The position numbers were made by a program, and so were the translations under genes. The notes beneath the pieces were generated by a model. That model had not been told where the DNA came from. It did no database searches and was given only the letters and a program-made list of their open reading frames with translations. Below are positions 43,149 through 52,790 of a stretch of DNA of 64,000 nt, piece after piece. Source of the stretch: Pusillimonas sp044464525 (GTDB lineage: Bacteria > Pseudomonadota > Gammaproteobacteria > Burkholderiales > Burkholderiaceae_B); assembly GCF_044464525.1 (NCBI RefSeq), contig NZ_JBIQLE010000015.1, positions 1 to 64,000 of the forward strand, written 5' to 3'. Within the stretch, counting starts at the first letter, position 1. Every line of letters begins with the position of its first letter.

Positions 43149-43540
43149 ATGTGGTCACCGTCCTGGCGGTTTTCCGGGGCGGCCAGCTCGGCGCCGACTC
43201 CCAGCAGCGTTGTCAGTACCACACCGCCAACGATGCGGCCCCAATGCTAGTCCACGTCATCTTCCAGGCCGGCATAGCCTGCCGAGTCGGTGCCGATCAG
43301 GTTATCCAGTGTGAGCGAGGACGTATCGGGCAGGATGATACGGTTCCACACGACTTGTACCCGGCTTCGGCCGTAGCTCACCTGGCTGTTGTAGCGGCCC
43401 AGGATGCGCGAGCCTTGCGGAATCAATAGATACTTACCGGTCGCGGAGTCATAGACGGGTTCTGTCACAGTGCCGATGACATGGCCGGAAGATCGGACTT
43501 GACACATGTTACCAAGGCGGCTGAAATCACTGTACTGAGT
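43149..43540 (-). pseudogene. Decayed duplicate of an internal trbI segment
   Basis: These about 390 bp match 50668-51060 inside the intact trbI in the same orientation, by eye about nine bases in ten over most of it and less at the right end. On the minus strand it reads VIGTVTEPVYDSATGKYL and on to GLEDDVD, where the TGG of the intact gene has become a TAG stop; frame then continues as TTLLGVGAELAAPENRQDGD before leaving homology. It has no start codon of its own and marks the outer border of the NERD-kinase-helicase cargo. Confidence 0.9.
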
Positions 43541-43639
43541 CACCCTGGATCCAGGGCGATTCAAACCACTCAAAATAGCTGACGAACGACAACTCACAGC
43601 GAATAATCCCAGCATCGTGAGGCTGATAATTTTCAGGGA

Positions 43640-45205
43640 TTACTTCTTAAGCGTCAGGCGAGGCCTACCACCTAGCGTAGGCAAGCGACTTGCTTCTGAT
43701 TGCGTCTTTAGTTCAGTGAGAAAATGGGTGAAACCCCGTACGATCTCCCCATCCTCATCCTCATGCTCAGTAATGACAGAGTCGAGCCGAGACTCCATGC
43801 GGGAAAAGACCAACCGACTTGCAACTGCGACATGTTCCGGTACAGATGACAGGTAGCCGATCGGCACCGCCACAGCGTGGTGCGCTAAGTGAAAATGAAA
43901 CATTGCACACACCAGCGTGTCTGGCACGATCAACAGTTCCAAACTCCCATCCATCAATGTGACGTCCGTTGCCAGGAGACGTTTAAAATGATTCTTGTAC
44001 ATATGCAGCCTCTCTTTAGGAAAGTGCCGTGGCTTCAGCACTGCCGCATACACCCCCGATGAGGTAGCGCTCTCTTCTTTGGGCTTGAGCAAGCTATCGA
44101 TCTTTATCGCCAACTCTTTGGCTTTGCTTGTGCGTGCCCACAATGATGATTGCGGTGCCCACCATAATGCCGATGTCGGCTTAGACGCGGAAGCCTGTTG
44201 ATGAATCTCAACATCAGAGCTTTCCACGTTCGATGAAGACGACTCCTTCTCTATCTCAGCCGAAGGCATAGCAGCCTGAATACGCTCTATCAGCAAGTCT
44301 GCATTGCGCGGCAAGTACATTGCACCCAATATCGGCACCACACGTTCATCGTTAGCTCGTACAAGCCGGCTCAGGTGCACATCTTGGACATATCGGCGCA
44401 AGTCAAAACTATCAGCAGTGACATAGCGTTGGAGCAACGCCCCATCAAAGACTTCAATAAATTCTCGAAGGCGCTCATTTTCACGCTTTTCGTAGTCGGC
44501 CAAAGCATCTGTAATTGCCTCCGCAATTTCCAACCGATTGCCAAAGTCCTCATCATCTATGTCCCGCCGTAAACTTGTCTGACCATCAAGGTCAAGTTGA
44601 AATTTGCATGACAACGGGATACTAAAGCGCTCACCGGCATCAATAGCACTGATTTTGTAAATCTCGGCTTTGTCCTTGTTGCAAATTTGGTGAAAATTCT
44701 GCTGGAATGACTGTTCTGCATACTGTTTTGTTCGTGACTGCTTATCGACATTACGCATCGCCAATTCAACCTGCCAACTCACCCGCTTTAGGCGACTCGG
44801 GCGCCCCGCCGGGTTGAAACTGATCAGATCGAATACCACTTCAGCACTCCAGTCCTGGATCTTGAAAAAGCGCGGCAAATTATCAGAACTAGCCGCTTCG
44901 AAACGCGCCAAAGCGTAACTGGTAAGCTCTAGATGATCATCGCTCCATTGCAATAGGCGCTCGTCCAGCAACGAGTCGAGCACCGCATCCGTTTCCTTCT
45001 TTGAGAAACCGAAGAAGTCCTGTAATTGTTCGGGACTGAGCGTGCCACACACATATGCAATGCGTAGGGCAAATTCAGTGACAACTGGCAATGCTTCCTC
45101 TGCGCTGATAGAACACGAAATAGCAAAGCTTTGTGCTGGAATAGCAAACGTGACCTCATCGACTGCGAGATACTCACGCAATTGCCTCTCTTCAAGCGTG
45201 ATCAT
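43640..45205 (-). CDS. 521-residue partner protein of the NERD-kinase-helicase, family unknown
   Basis: Its ATG overlaps the stop of the upstream 1627-residue gene by 4 nt, so the two are translationally coupled. Residues about 55-105 (LSPEQLQDFFGFSKKETDAVLDSLLDERLL) look like a winged helix. A serine-rich, acidic low-complexity linker (about 320-345) separates it from a C-terminal region with HLAHHAVAVPIGYLSS. I see no nuclease or PLD (HKD) motif. It could be a DNA- or signal-sensing adaptor. Base composition is lower in GC than the trb genes, as in its partner. Confidence 0.85.
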   Translation of the reverse strand: MITLEERQLREYLAVDEVTFAIPAQSFAISCSISAEEALPVVTEFALRIAYVCGTLSPEQLQDFFGFSKKETDAVLDSLLDERLLQWSDDHLELTSYALARFEAASSDNLPRFFKIQDWSAEVVFDLISFNPAGRPSRLKRVSWQVELAMRNVDKQSRTKQYAEQSFQQNFHQICNKDKAEIYKISAIDAGERFSIPLSCKFQLDLDGQTSLRRDIDDEDFGNRLEIAEAITDALADYEKRENERLREFIEVFDGALLQRYVTADSFDLRRYVQDVHLSRLVRANDERVVPILGAMYLPRNADLLIERIQAAMPSAEIEKESSSSNVESSDVEIHQQASASKPTSALWWAPQSSLWARTSKAKELAIKIDSLLKPKEESATSSGVYAAVLKPRHFPKERLHMYKNHFKRLLATDVTLMDGSLELLIVPDTLVCAMFHFHLAHHAVAVPIGYLSSVPEHVAVASRLVFSRMESRLDSVITEHEDEDGEIVRGFTHFLTELKTQSEASRLPTLGGRPRLTLKK

Positions 45206-48200
45206 ATTCGCACTCCTTCTATTTGGGATGCCTGCACCATAGCAAACGCTCGGCCATCGCGATGCTCCTCAATGTGTGCAAGTACCCGACCCATCGGCGA
45301 CTGCTGGTGACGCTCGCGCCACATACGAGCCGCGCCGACAATCACTAGTCGATCCATGGCACGCGAAATCGCTACGTTCACTCGTTCACGGCTACTCAAG
45401 AAACCTTGCACGAACTTGCCATTATTCCGAGTAGTGGCCACAATGATGATCCGGTTCTCCTTGCCTTGATAACTATCGACCGTATCAATCTTGATTAGAC
45501 GCCTGTAGCCCGTTGCCCAATCCTGCTCACTAAACAATCGCTGTAACAGACGCTGCTGTTCGGCATACATGCAAATGACCCCGATGGGCTTATCATCCTC
45601 CGAGCAATCTTTCATCAGCGACTGGATAAAAGCTTCTGTAGTGCAAATCGAGCGTAATAAATCCAATATTTCATGGGCTTCATAGAGATTATCGAAACCC
45701 GGCTCCTTGGGTCGGTCATATGATTCCCGCCCAGCATCCGAGGTATCGACCCAGGTTACAACGGCTTGGAGACGTTCCGGCAATGCCTCAAACCAAGCTG
45801 GCGGATCACCCCGACCTGGCTGCAACGGCACGGGATAGAAGCAATCGGAGACCAACTGACCGATCGGTGGCGCCATGCGATATTGAGTCTGCAACGTAGC
45901 GCCAACCTGCTGACCATAATCAGACTCAAACGCCCGTTCAAAATCGCTGCGTGTTAACACTGAGCGCTCCGAGCACTGCAGATCAGCAGCAATCCGTCGC
46001 ACTTGTGGCTCTGTGTATAGCGGCGGTAGCTGGCGATGATCTCCAACCAACAGGACTCGCCGGCCCGACTGAATCGCAACTGCTAGCTCCCCAGGAGTGG
46101 CGCGGGCGGCCTCATCGACAATCACCCAGTCGTAGCGATTTTTCACAACCCCAAACTGTGACCTTCCCAGTCCCACACAAGTACCGCACACTAAAGACCG
46201 TGTCTTCGCAAGAAACTCTTCAAAATTTCCGCGCAATGTACCTAGTCGATCCACCCACTCCTGCGCCATCTCTATGACTTGGTCGAGCTTAGCCACCGCA
46301 TCGTGCGACGTCACACCGTAAGTCTCCATGGCTGTACGCTTCAGTTGCTCAACGATGTCACGTGGATCTTCTACATCCTGAATTCCAAATTTCTCGATCG
46401 CCAACCTCCGAAAACGATCTGAGCGCTGTCCGATACGAGCCGGCAGAGAAGAAAGCTCTTCCTTAGAGACGTTTGACTGCTCCTGCTTGAGCATTAATCG
46501 ATCGATTTCCCGACGCAAACTGCCAAGATGAAAGTCGATGTCGAACCAAGCTTCCACGAACGCGCTGGGTAGCCCCAGGTTGCGGTTTAACGCAGCAACC
46601 CGTCGGCGCATTTCGGAACGAAACAATTCTCGATAAGCCTGCAAAATTGAGGCCGAATGATGCGGCCGAAGTTGCTCCGACACCATTCCCTCGGCGCCAA
46701 ACCGCACCACATCAAGTGGCAGATTAGTATGCTGGCACAACTCGATGACTTTCTCGGCTGCGGTATTGACCGCCTCATGTGACTGGCTCGCAAGCAGGAT
46801 GCTTTTTGCACCATGAGCCATCGCATAGTGAATAAACGACGCAATAAACGCTGTCTTGCCCGTCCCCGGAGGGCCTTGAAGCAGACTGAGCGGCCCCTTT
46901 GTCCATAGTTTGACGAAAGCGTCACGCTGTTGACGATTCAAGGAAAACACCAGTTTTCCCGAATCATCATAACGATCATACGTATCAAGCTCTTCCTCAG
47001 TCGGCGGTGCTTGTAGGTCCTGAGGGGATGGACATAAACGAGGATCGAAGTAGTCAATCAGGTCAGGCAAAACAGACTCGCGCCCTAAGATGCGCATGAC
47101 GGCCAAATGGCGGCGACGAAATGAAGATAGGTCTTGCTGGCTACGCAACTTAATACGCTCACCCACGCCTGTCTGCATGCGAAAGCGAGTGTTTTCAAGC
47201 ACAAGGATGGACTGCGTGGTTTCACGGATATCGACGTCACCAATGCGCATCAACTCTCCGCTCACCTCTTGCAACGCCTCGACCTTCGCATCAGACTCAT
47301 AGTCAAGCGCTTCGCCTTCTTTGTGATAGGGAATACGCAACTTATCGCGACGACCCATCTCTCGCGTTACCGAAGCAACAATTTCGACCTCAGGCAACGT
47401 CGCTTCTTCAGCTTCTAGAATCGCACGCCAAAGAGCCTCGGTAGCTGGTACAGCACGCCCTGAACCAGTTATGTTGTCCTCTTCAAGTTCAGTCTGATCT
47501 ACAGGTTCGTCAAGGCCAAGCATCCGAGCCTGAACCACAGCAACAGCCGAACTCACCTCCGGAAGTGCCAGCAAAGCTTTGAGCAGATCGTCAGCATTGT
47601 CTGCCGATGCGGGAAGAAACTGGATATCCGCTTGCAGCTTTGCGCATGCTTTATTAGCGGTATATACAAATTGGCTATGCGGCATTTCACGCAGGCGCAG
47701 AGACCTAAACTCGAGCGTTTCAGGTTTGAGAAAAACGAGTAAACGCTGCCGCACTCCAGACACCGAAATTTCCACATGCGACGACTTCTGCCCGTTACGC
47801 GGCCGTTCAATCGCGACTCCAATATGGAATTGTCCATTATCACCGTTAAGCGGTGCGCGTGAGGTCAGTTGACGGATGTTCACGACAAAGGAAGGCCCAA
47901 TGTCTGGTACGGGTGGGTTCAACAACTGATTCAGAGCGTCATCAATTAGATCGAGTGCGTGCACACGCAACTCACGATCAAGACAGCGTCGAATCTCCTC
48001 ACGCAAAGGTGCTGGATCCGTTTCCCCCCAAGACGAAACGCAGTCCAATAATTCCGCACAAATTTTCGCTACCGCGTAGCAATCGTGCTGCTCCGGTGAG
48101 ACTGTGCCGTAATCCCCAGGCGCATAGGCTATGTTGTGCGGCTCAACTCCCCCTCCCTGCAGGAGGTCAATGGCATCGATAAAGCGTACTTCACCGGATT

Positions 48201-50085
48201 CAACTAGGACATTACCAGGATGCAAATCACCGTGCTGAATATCCAAAGCATGAAGATGCCTAGTAGCCTTGACCAGTTGATGGCACAACGCAAGTATGTC
48301 TGACGCCGTTTCACAGGCTGCGCCAGCTTCAAATATGCCATGACCATCCACCCAATGCTGGACTAGAAAAGTGCCGGCATCTGAAATGCCAAAATCGACT
48401 ATTGGAGCTAACGACGTACTTGGCTGAGTTTTTATCAACCATGCTTTGTCGAGAAACGCCTTCAACACATGAGTTTCTTCCGAACGCTTTGGATCTGGAC
48501 GGCGACCGTACCAGATTTTGACAGAAACCGGTCGACCTCCAACCGTTGAGCGATAAAGATGACTGTTCCCTTGTTTGAGGTTTTCCTCCAAGGGATAAGT
48601 CACAATAGGCATGATCTCACTGCGATAAGGCTCAAAGGCGCGCATGTCCACCTCACCTTTGGGCTGCCTGCCAATGGCCAAACCGTTCAGGGCATCGAGC
48701 ATAACGCGGGCATTAGGAAAACGCGCTGATGGCACCAGATCTAGAGCTTTAGCAAACCAATCGGCCAGGTCTGGATCGCAAGTGATATCAGTTGGCTCTT
48801 CCCATTGGAAAATTCCCTCCGCCTGAGGCGGCGGGCTCAAAAACAGCACATGATGCGCTGCGGCTCCCAATAGGTGAACGTCACCTTGAAACGCATCACT
48901 CGACTCACCTTGGCCTAGCTCAGAGTCCTCGGGAAGCACAGCCTGGCCCGCCCGCAGGCTGTTACGCAGAGGTCCCACTGTTCCTACTTCGGGAAAATAG
49001 GCAGTCAGTAAACCCGAGATAGAGACTTTCGAAGGACGTTCCAGCCACAGGCTATGATCACTAATATCACGGTGCGCCACACCAGCATCGTGCAAATCAG
49101 CAAAATGTGACAGCAAAACCTTAATAATGGCCAGGCGATCATTAAAGCTTATGTCTGGACCATGGCGTTGGACGAACTCATTAAGTCTGAGTTGACGTGA
49201 AGGTAGCCGATACAGCTCGCAAAAATCAGCGTCGATGTCGTCACGCGTTGGATGAGACAGCGGTTGAAGCACTACGCCATCTAAATACTCGCATTGCTCC
49301 TGGATAAAGCCTATGACCTTATGTTCGCGCAACGCAATGCGCGCGCGCTCATCAATGGTATCGGCAATACCAGACAGTACCGAAAAATCCCACCGCCGAA
49401 GCAATGCTTCATGACGCTGATCATCCTTCTTTACCGACTTGTACTCCTTGTACAACGCCTTTGGGTGTTGGAAGGTCGCCTCGCCAGCAATCCGAAAATT
49501 ATTGAAGGAAAAGCCAGAGGGTTTGAAATCACGACCACGGAAAAACTGAGTGAAGACCTGCAGATGTTGATTTGGTTTTCCCGCACACGACGTACTAAAT
49601 TCCCTCCGGTAGCCGCCTTGCTTAGCTATTTTCAGAAACTGATCGAGTGTACAAACAAACGCTTTCTCATCATCCGGTATTTCCGAGAAATCCGCAGGGC
49701 CGCACATTACAACGCGATAATCAATGAAAACCGAGCGGGCAGGCTCCTTAAGTCGATTACGTATCTTGGAAGAGAGAATCTTCCACTTATCCGCCAGAAC
49801 CTTCACAGGCGAGCGGCCCATGTCTTCACCGTCACGTAGCCAATGATCCTGCATAGGCTCAATCTTGCCACGCCACTTTTTCAACTCGATAAGCAAAAGT
49901 CGGTCATGGGTCAGTAATACCAAGTCGATTTCACGATCTCGATACGTCGTATCCATCATCATAAATCCGGCATAACCCTGCCATGACTGACTGAACTCGG
50001 ATGCGTTGAAGGCCGTGCGCATGCGCTCTAGAGCCTCCTTCTCCGACGCATGAATACCATCACTGCTAATGATGTCTATCTTCAT
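45202..50085 (-). CDS. Giant NERD nuclease - double kinase - SF1 helicase fusion (probable defence protein)
   Basis: A 1627-residue protein. Residues 10-130 form a NERD (PD-(D/E)xK-like) domain with Asp54 in REIDLVLL and Glu67-x-Lys69 in LIELKKW. Residues 200-470 resemble a protein kinase with HRD (338-340) but no DFG, so probably inactive. Residues 485-725 form a second kinase-like domain with Lys523, HGDLHPGN (618-625) and Asp637, which looks catalytically competent. Residues 730-1040 are unassigned. Residues 1045-1600 are a DNA2/UPF1-type SF1 helicase: GPPGTGKT (1071-1078), VIVDEA (1321-1326), GDHRQLPP, QYRM (1401-1404), DSYQGKE and NVAISRA. The pieces recall PglW (NERD plus kinase) and Mokosh (helicase plus kinase) defence proteins. 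It lies in a conjugative element cargo site. Confidence 0.9.
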   Translation of the reverse strand: MKIDIISSDGIHASEKEALERMRTAFNASEFSQSWQGYAGFMMMDTTYRDREIDLVLLTHDRLLLIELKKWRGKIEPMQDHWLRDGEDMGRSPVKVLADKWKILSSKIRNRLKEPARSVFIDYRVVMCGPADFSEIPDDEKAFVCTLDQFLKIAKQGGYRREFSTSCAGKPNQHLQVFTQFFRGRDFKPSGFSFNNFRIAGEATFQHPKALYKEYKSVKKDDQRHEALLRRWDFSVLSGIADTIDERARIALREHKVIGFIQEQCEYLDGVVLQPLSHPTRDDIDADFCELYRLPSRQLRLNEFVQRHGPDISFNDRLAIIKVLLSHFADLHDAGVAHRDISDHSLWLERPSKVSISGLLTAYFPEVGTVGPLRNSLRAGQAVLPEDSELGQGESSDAFQGDVHLLGAAAHHVLFLSPPPQAEGIFQWEEPTDITCDPDLADWFAKALDLVPSARFPNARVMLDALNGLAIGRQPKGEVDMRAFEPYRSEIMPIVTYPLEENLKQGNSHLYRSTVGGRPVSVKIWYGRRPDPKRSEETHVLKAFLDKAWLIKTQPSTSLAPIVDFGISDAGTFLVQHWVDGHGIFEAGAACETASDILALCHQLVKATRHLHALDIQHGDLHPGNVLVESGEVRFIDAIDLLQGGGVEPHNIAYAPGDYGTVSPEQHDCYAVAKICAELLDCVSSWGETDPAPLREEIRRCLDRELRVHALDLIDDALNQLLNPPVPDIGPSFVVNIRQLTSRAPLNGDNGQFHIGVAIERPRNGQKSSHVEISVSGVRQRLLVFLKPETLEFRSLRLREMPHSQFVYTANKACAKLQADIQFLPASADNADDLLKALLALPEVSSAVAVVQARMLGLDEPVDQTELEEDNITGSGRAVPATEALWRAILEAEEATLPEVEIVASVTREMGRRDKLRIPYHKEGEALDYESDAKVEALQEVSGELMRIGDVDIRETTQSILVLENTRFRMQTGVGERIKLRSQQDLSSFRRRHLAVMRILGRESVLPDLIDYFDPRLCPSPQDLQAPPTEEELDTYDRYDDSGKLVFSLNRQQRDAFVKLWTKGPLSLLQGPPGTGKTAFIASFIHYAMAHGAKSILLASQSHEAVNTAAEKVIELCQHTNLPLDVVRFGAEGMVSEQLRPHHSASILQAYRELFRSEMRRRVAALNRNLGLPSAFVEAWFDIDFHLGSLRREIDRLMLKQEQSNVSKEELSSLPARIGQRSDRFRRLAIEKFGIQDVEDPRDIVEQLKRTAMETYGVTSHDAVAKLDQVIEMAQEWVDRLGTLRGNFEEFLAKTRSLVCGTCVGLGRSQFGVVKNRYDWVIVDEAARATPGELAVAIQSGRRVLLVGDHRQLPPLYTEPQVRRIAADLQCSERSVLTRSDFERAFESDYGQQVGATLQTQYRMAPPIGQLVSDCFYPVPLQPGRGDPPAWFEALPERLQAVVTWVDTSDAGRESYDRPKEPGFDNLYEAHEILDLLRSICTTEAFIQSLMKDCSEDDKPIGVICMYAEQQRLLQRLFSEQDWATGYRRLIKIDTVDSYQGKENRIIIVATTRNNGKFVQGFLSSRERVNVAISRAMDRLVIVGAARMWRERHQQSPMGRVLAHIEEHRDGRAFAMVQASQIEGVRI

Positions 50086-50269
50086 TCTTGAATTCTCGGG
50101 ATACAGGTCATGTCCGCAACAGCACTACGTTGGGCATTCGAAGCCCCGTGATCGGGAAGCCTAACCACAGCGCCATTTACTCCTTATATATGGCGAATGC
50201 AAACCTTCTGACTATGACGGTGAATAGATGCAGCAATAAATCAAAAGGTTTCGGAAACTTTAGGTTACC

Positions 50270-50485
50270 TTATCTTAACCTCTTAAACCCTCGATCACTA
50301 GCCATGAACCGCTCCAGCATATGTGGAATCAGCGTCACGGCATCGACAGCTTCCCCATACGTCTGCGCATGCTGCGCAGCATAGCGCTCCAGCTCCGCTT
50401 TCAGGCTGACCGGGCATGTGAAGGTCAGCTTAACGGTCGTTGTTGTAGGTAGCGGCCCCAAACGCAGCTTTCGGGTAGTGCTCAT
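50270..50485 (-). CDS. DUF2274-domain protein of the conjugation operon
   Basis: The 71-residue protein (MSTTRKLRLGPLP, then KLTFTCPVSLKAELERYAAQHAQTYGEAVD) matches the small DUF2274 proteins that follow trbI in Tn4371-type elements. The pattern of a basic N terminus and a helix pair suggests a ribbon-helix-helix-like DNA-binding protein, but this is not proven. It overlaps the trbI stop by 4 nt and is the last gene of the trb operon. The 184 bp after it hold no gene. Confidence 0.8.
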   Translation of the reverse strand: MSTTRKLRLGPLPTTTTVKLTFTCPVSLKAELERYAAQHAQTYGEAVDAVTLIPHMLERFMASDRGFKRLR

Positions 50486-51795
50486 TGTGATGCTCCCTTG
50501 TTGAAGAACAATGGCTGGTACGGTCGCAGCACTAAATCTTTGTTGACGATGATCCGCACCGGCAAGCCGGGGCGACTGGTCAAGGTGGGCTGGATGTTCA
50601 TGTTGCGCCGGGTCATTTCCTGGCCGACCTGATTGATGCTGTCCTGGGCGCTGTCGCGTCCCGCGATGATGATGCGGTCGCCGTCTTGGCGGTTTTCCGG
50701 GGCGGCCAGCTCGGCGCCCACTCCCAGCAATGTTGTCAGTACCGCACCGCCAACGATGCGGCCCCAGTGCCAGTCCACCTCATCTTCCAGGCCGGCATAG
50801 CCCGCCGGGTCGGTGCCGATCAGGTTATCCAGTGTGAGCGAGGACGTGTCAGGCAGGATGACCCGATGCCACACAACCTGTACCCGGCTTTGGCCGTAGC
50901 TGACCTGGCTGTTGTAGCGGCCCAGGATGCGCGAGCCTTGCGGAATCAACAGATACTTGCCGGTCGCAGAGTCATAGACGGGTTCTGTCACAGTGCCGAT
51001 GACATCGCCCGGAAGATCGGATTTGATGCCTGTCACCAAGGCCGCCGCGATCACCGTACCGGCCATGACCTGATATGGCGACACGGGCATTTGCAGGTTG
51101 CCGGAATTACGGGTTTCCGCAGAGCCGGATTGCAGGAATGCCTCTTTCTGGTCTTGCCGGTTCTGTGCTGCGGTGGGGTCGGTCGGCTGTGCTGCTGTAG
51201 AAGCTGGGCCTGCGGCCAGCGGATCGAAGGCGGCCATCGCATTATCTATACCGGGAGCCACGGGCATGGCCTGTGCAGTCGCCGCCGCCGCAGGTTGTCC
51301 AGACTGCCCCTGGCCAGTGCGGAAAAATACCGACGAAGCAGCCGCCGCTTCAGCTTCTTTGCGCCGCGCTTCCCGTTCAGCAGCTTCAGCATCAACGCCC
51401 GGCGGCGCATAGGTGGCGACCGCTGGTTGCTGGCTATTCACGATGGCCGGCCCCAAGTCGCCGGGCAGCGGCGGGCCAAGTTCCGGCACATCGGGTGGCA
51501 CTTCTGGTGTCAGCAGCATGGAGTAGTCTGCAGGCAAGGCATCAAGCCCTTCCGATTTTGACACCCGGTCCACGTTGTAAAGCTCGGTCTGTGTACCTGC
51601 ACCTCGCCGCTGGGGTTGCAGCGACCAGATCGTGGCGCCCAGCACGGCCACCGACAGCCCGCCCACCAGCAGGGCTAAGGTGCACCGGTTCAATCGCGTC
51701 ACAGGCCGGGGCTGGGCGCGCAGCGCCACGGCTTCAGGTGCCACTTTATCGGCCGCTTGTGGCGTGGCTGGATCGGGTGCGCGTTCCTCACTCAT
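50482..51795 (-). CDS. trbI: Conjugal transfer protein TrbI (VirB10 family)
   Basis: A 437-residue VirB10-type protein with a cytoplasmic N terminus, one membrane span (about 34-54, CTLALLVGGLSVAVLGA), a proline/alanine-rich periplasmic linker and a C-terminal TrbI domain (about 240-420, VIGTVTEPVYDSATGKYLLIPQGSRILGRY) that builds the channel across to the outer membrane. It starts 2 nt after trbG. An internal stretch is duplicated as a pseudogene at 43149. Confidence 0.95.
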   Translation of the reverse strand: MSEERAPDPATPQAADKVAPEAVALRAQPRPVTRLNRCTLALLVGGLSVAVLGATIWSLQPQRRGAGTQTELYNVDRVSKSEGLDALPADYSMLLTPEVPPDVPELGPPLPGDLGPAIVNSQQPAVATYAPPGVDAEAAEREARRKEAEAAAASSVFFRTGQGQSGQPAAAATAQAMPVAPGIDNAMAAFDPLAAGPASTAAQPTDPTAAQNRQDQKEAFLQSGSAETRNSGNLQMPVSPYQVMAGTVIAAALVTGIKSDLPGDVIGTVTEPVYDSATGKYLLIPQGSRILGRYNSQVSYGQSRVQVVWHRVILPDTSSLTLDNLIGTDPAGYAGLEDEVDWHWGRIVGGAVLTTLLGVGAELAAPENRQDGDRIIIAGRDSAQDSINQVGQEMTRRNMNIQPTLTSRPGLPVRIIVNKDLVLRPYQPLFFNKGASQ

Positions 51796-51797
51796 GT

Positions 51798-52790
51798 TCA
51801 GTTCCTCCGCGTCACACCATCAGTGCGTTCAATGCGCACCACGTCACCCCGATCACCGCCCAGGCGCAGTTCAGCCGCACCAAAGAGCCGATCCACGATG
51901 TAGTACGGTGAGCGGAAGCGGTAATTCACCAGTTGGCCGTCGCCTTCAGCGCCGATCACAAAGAGCGGAGGCAACTCTCCTTGCTCGATGCCAGCCGGAA
52001 ACTGGATATAGACCTTCTGCCCATCATCAAAGGCCCGCAGCGGCTTCCAAGGTGGATTACTGCCGCTGACGGCATAGCGGAAACGCAGATGTTCCAGCGC
52101 CACCCCACTATCAACAGGCGCACCGGCGTGCGCTGCCTGATTCTGGCGCTGCAAGGCCAGCATCTGATCCTTTGGATACTCCCAAGATACCGACGCCATC
52201 CACGTCTTTTCGGTGGAAGTCAGTTCCAGCAGATAGGTGCGGCGGCTGGTGGTGATGACCAGGTTCGTCTTCAGACCTGACCGAATCGGCTTGACCAGCA
52301 CGTTCACGCGCAAGTCAGCGCCGCTGCCGCTGGAGGTGTCCCCAACAATCCAGCGCACGGTGTCACCGGCGGCAACCGTGACCAGTTCCTCCCCTGGCTG
52401 CAGCGCGATCACCGTCACGCGGCCCACGCCGGTATAGACCTGATAGAGTGCTCCGTCGCTATAGGGCCAGACCTGAATGGCATTGACGTAACCCTCGCGG
52501 GTCGGCGCAACGCGAGCCTCGGCATTGGCGCGAGATACCCGCACGGTTTCATCGGCGGGTTCAGGCGTGGACGTGCCGCCCTCCGTACCCGGCAAGGGTT
52601 TCAATTGCGCCGGCAGTGCCAGGGGTTCAGGCACAGCGATCACTTCGACCGGGCTAGGCGGCTCGGGCAGCAGTTCAGCCTGTACCGGCTCATCGAGCGA
52701 GATGGCCGGTGGCGGCTTGCCCTGTGTGGCGCAGCCCGCCAGGGCAAGCAGGGCCAACGGAAAAGCGTAAAAGCGCAAAGACGGCATCAT
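51798..52790 (-). CDS. trbG: Conjugal transfer lipoprotein TrbG (VirB9 family)
   Basis: A 330-residue outer-membrane channel component. The signal peptide ends in the lipobox LALAGC (Cys19), so it is probably lipid-anchored. The VirB9/CagX-like C-terminal domain (VSWEYPKDQMLALQ onward to IVDRLFGAAELRLGGDRGDVVRIER) is typical. It overlaps trbF by 4 nt. Confidence 0.94.
   Translation of the reverse strand: MMPSLRFYAFPLALLALAGCATQGKPPPAISLDEPVQAELLPEPPSPVEVIAVPEPLALPAQLKPLPGTEGGTSTPEPADETVRVSRANAEARVAPTREGYVNAIQVWPYSDGALYQVYTGVGRVTVIALQPGEELVTVAAGDTVRWIVGDTSSGSGADLRVNVLVKPIRSGLKTNLVITTSRRTYLLELTSTEKTWMASVSWEYPKDQMLALQRQNQAAHAGAPVDSGVALEHLRFRYAVSGSNPPWKPLRAFDDGQKVYIQFPAGIEQGELPPLFVIGAEGDGQLVNYRFRSPYYIVDRLFGAAELRLGGDRGDVVRIERTDGVTRRN

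Noticed and set aside
44557..44769. Short frames inside the 521-residue gene
   Set aside because: All lie in alternate frames of a continuous, RBS-coupled gene.
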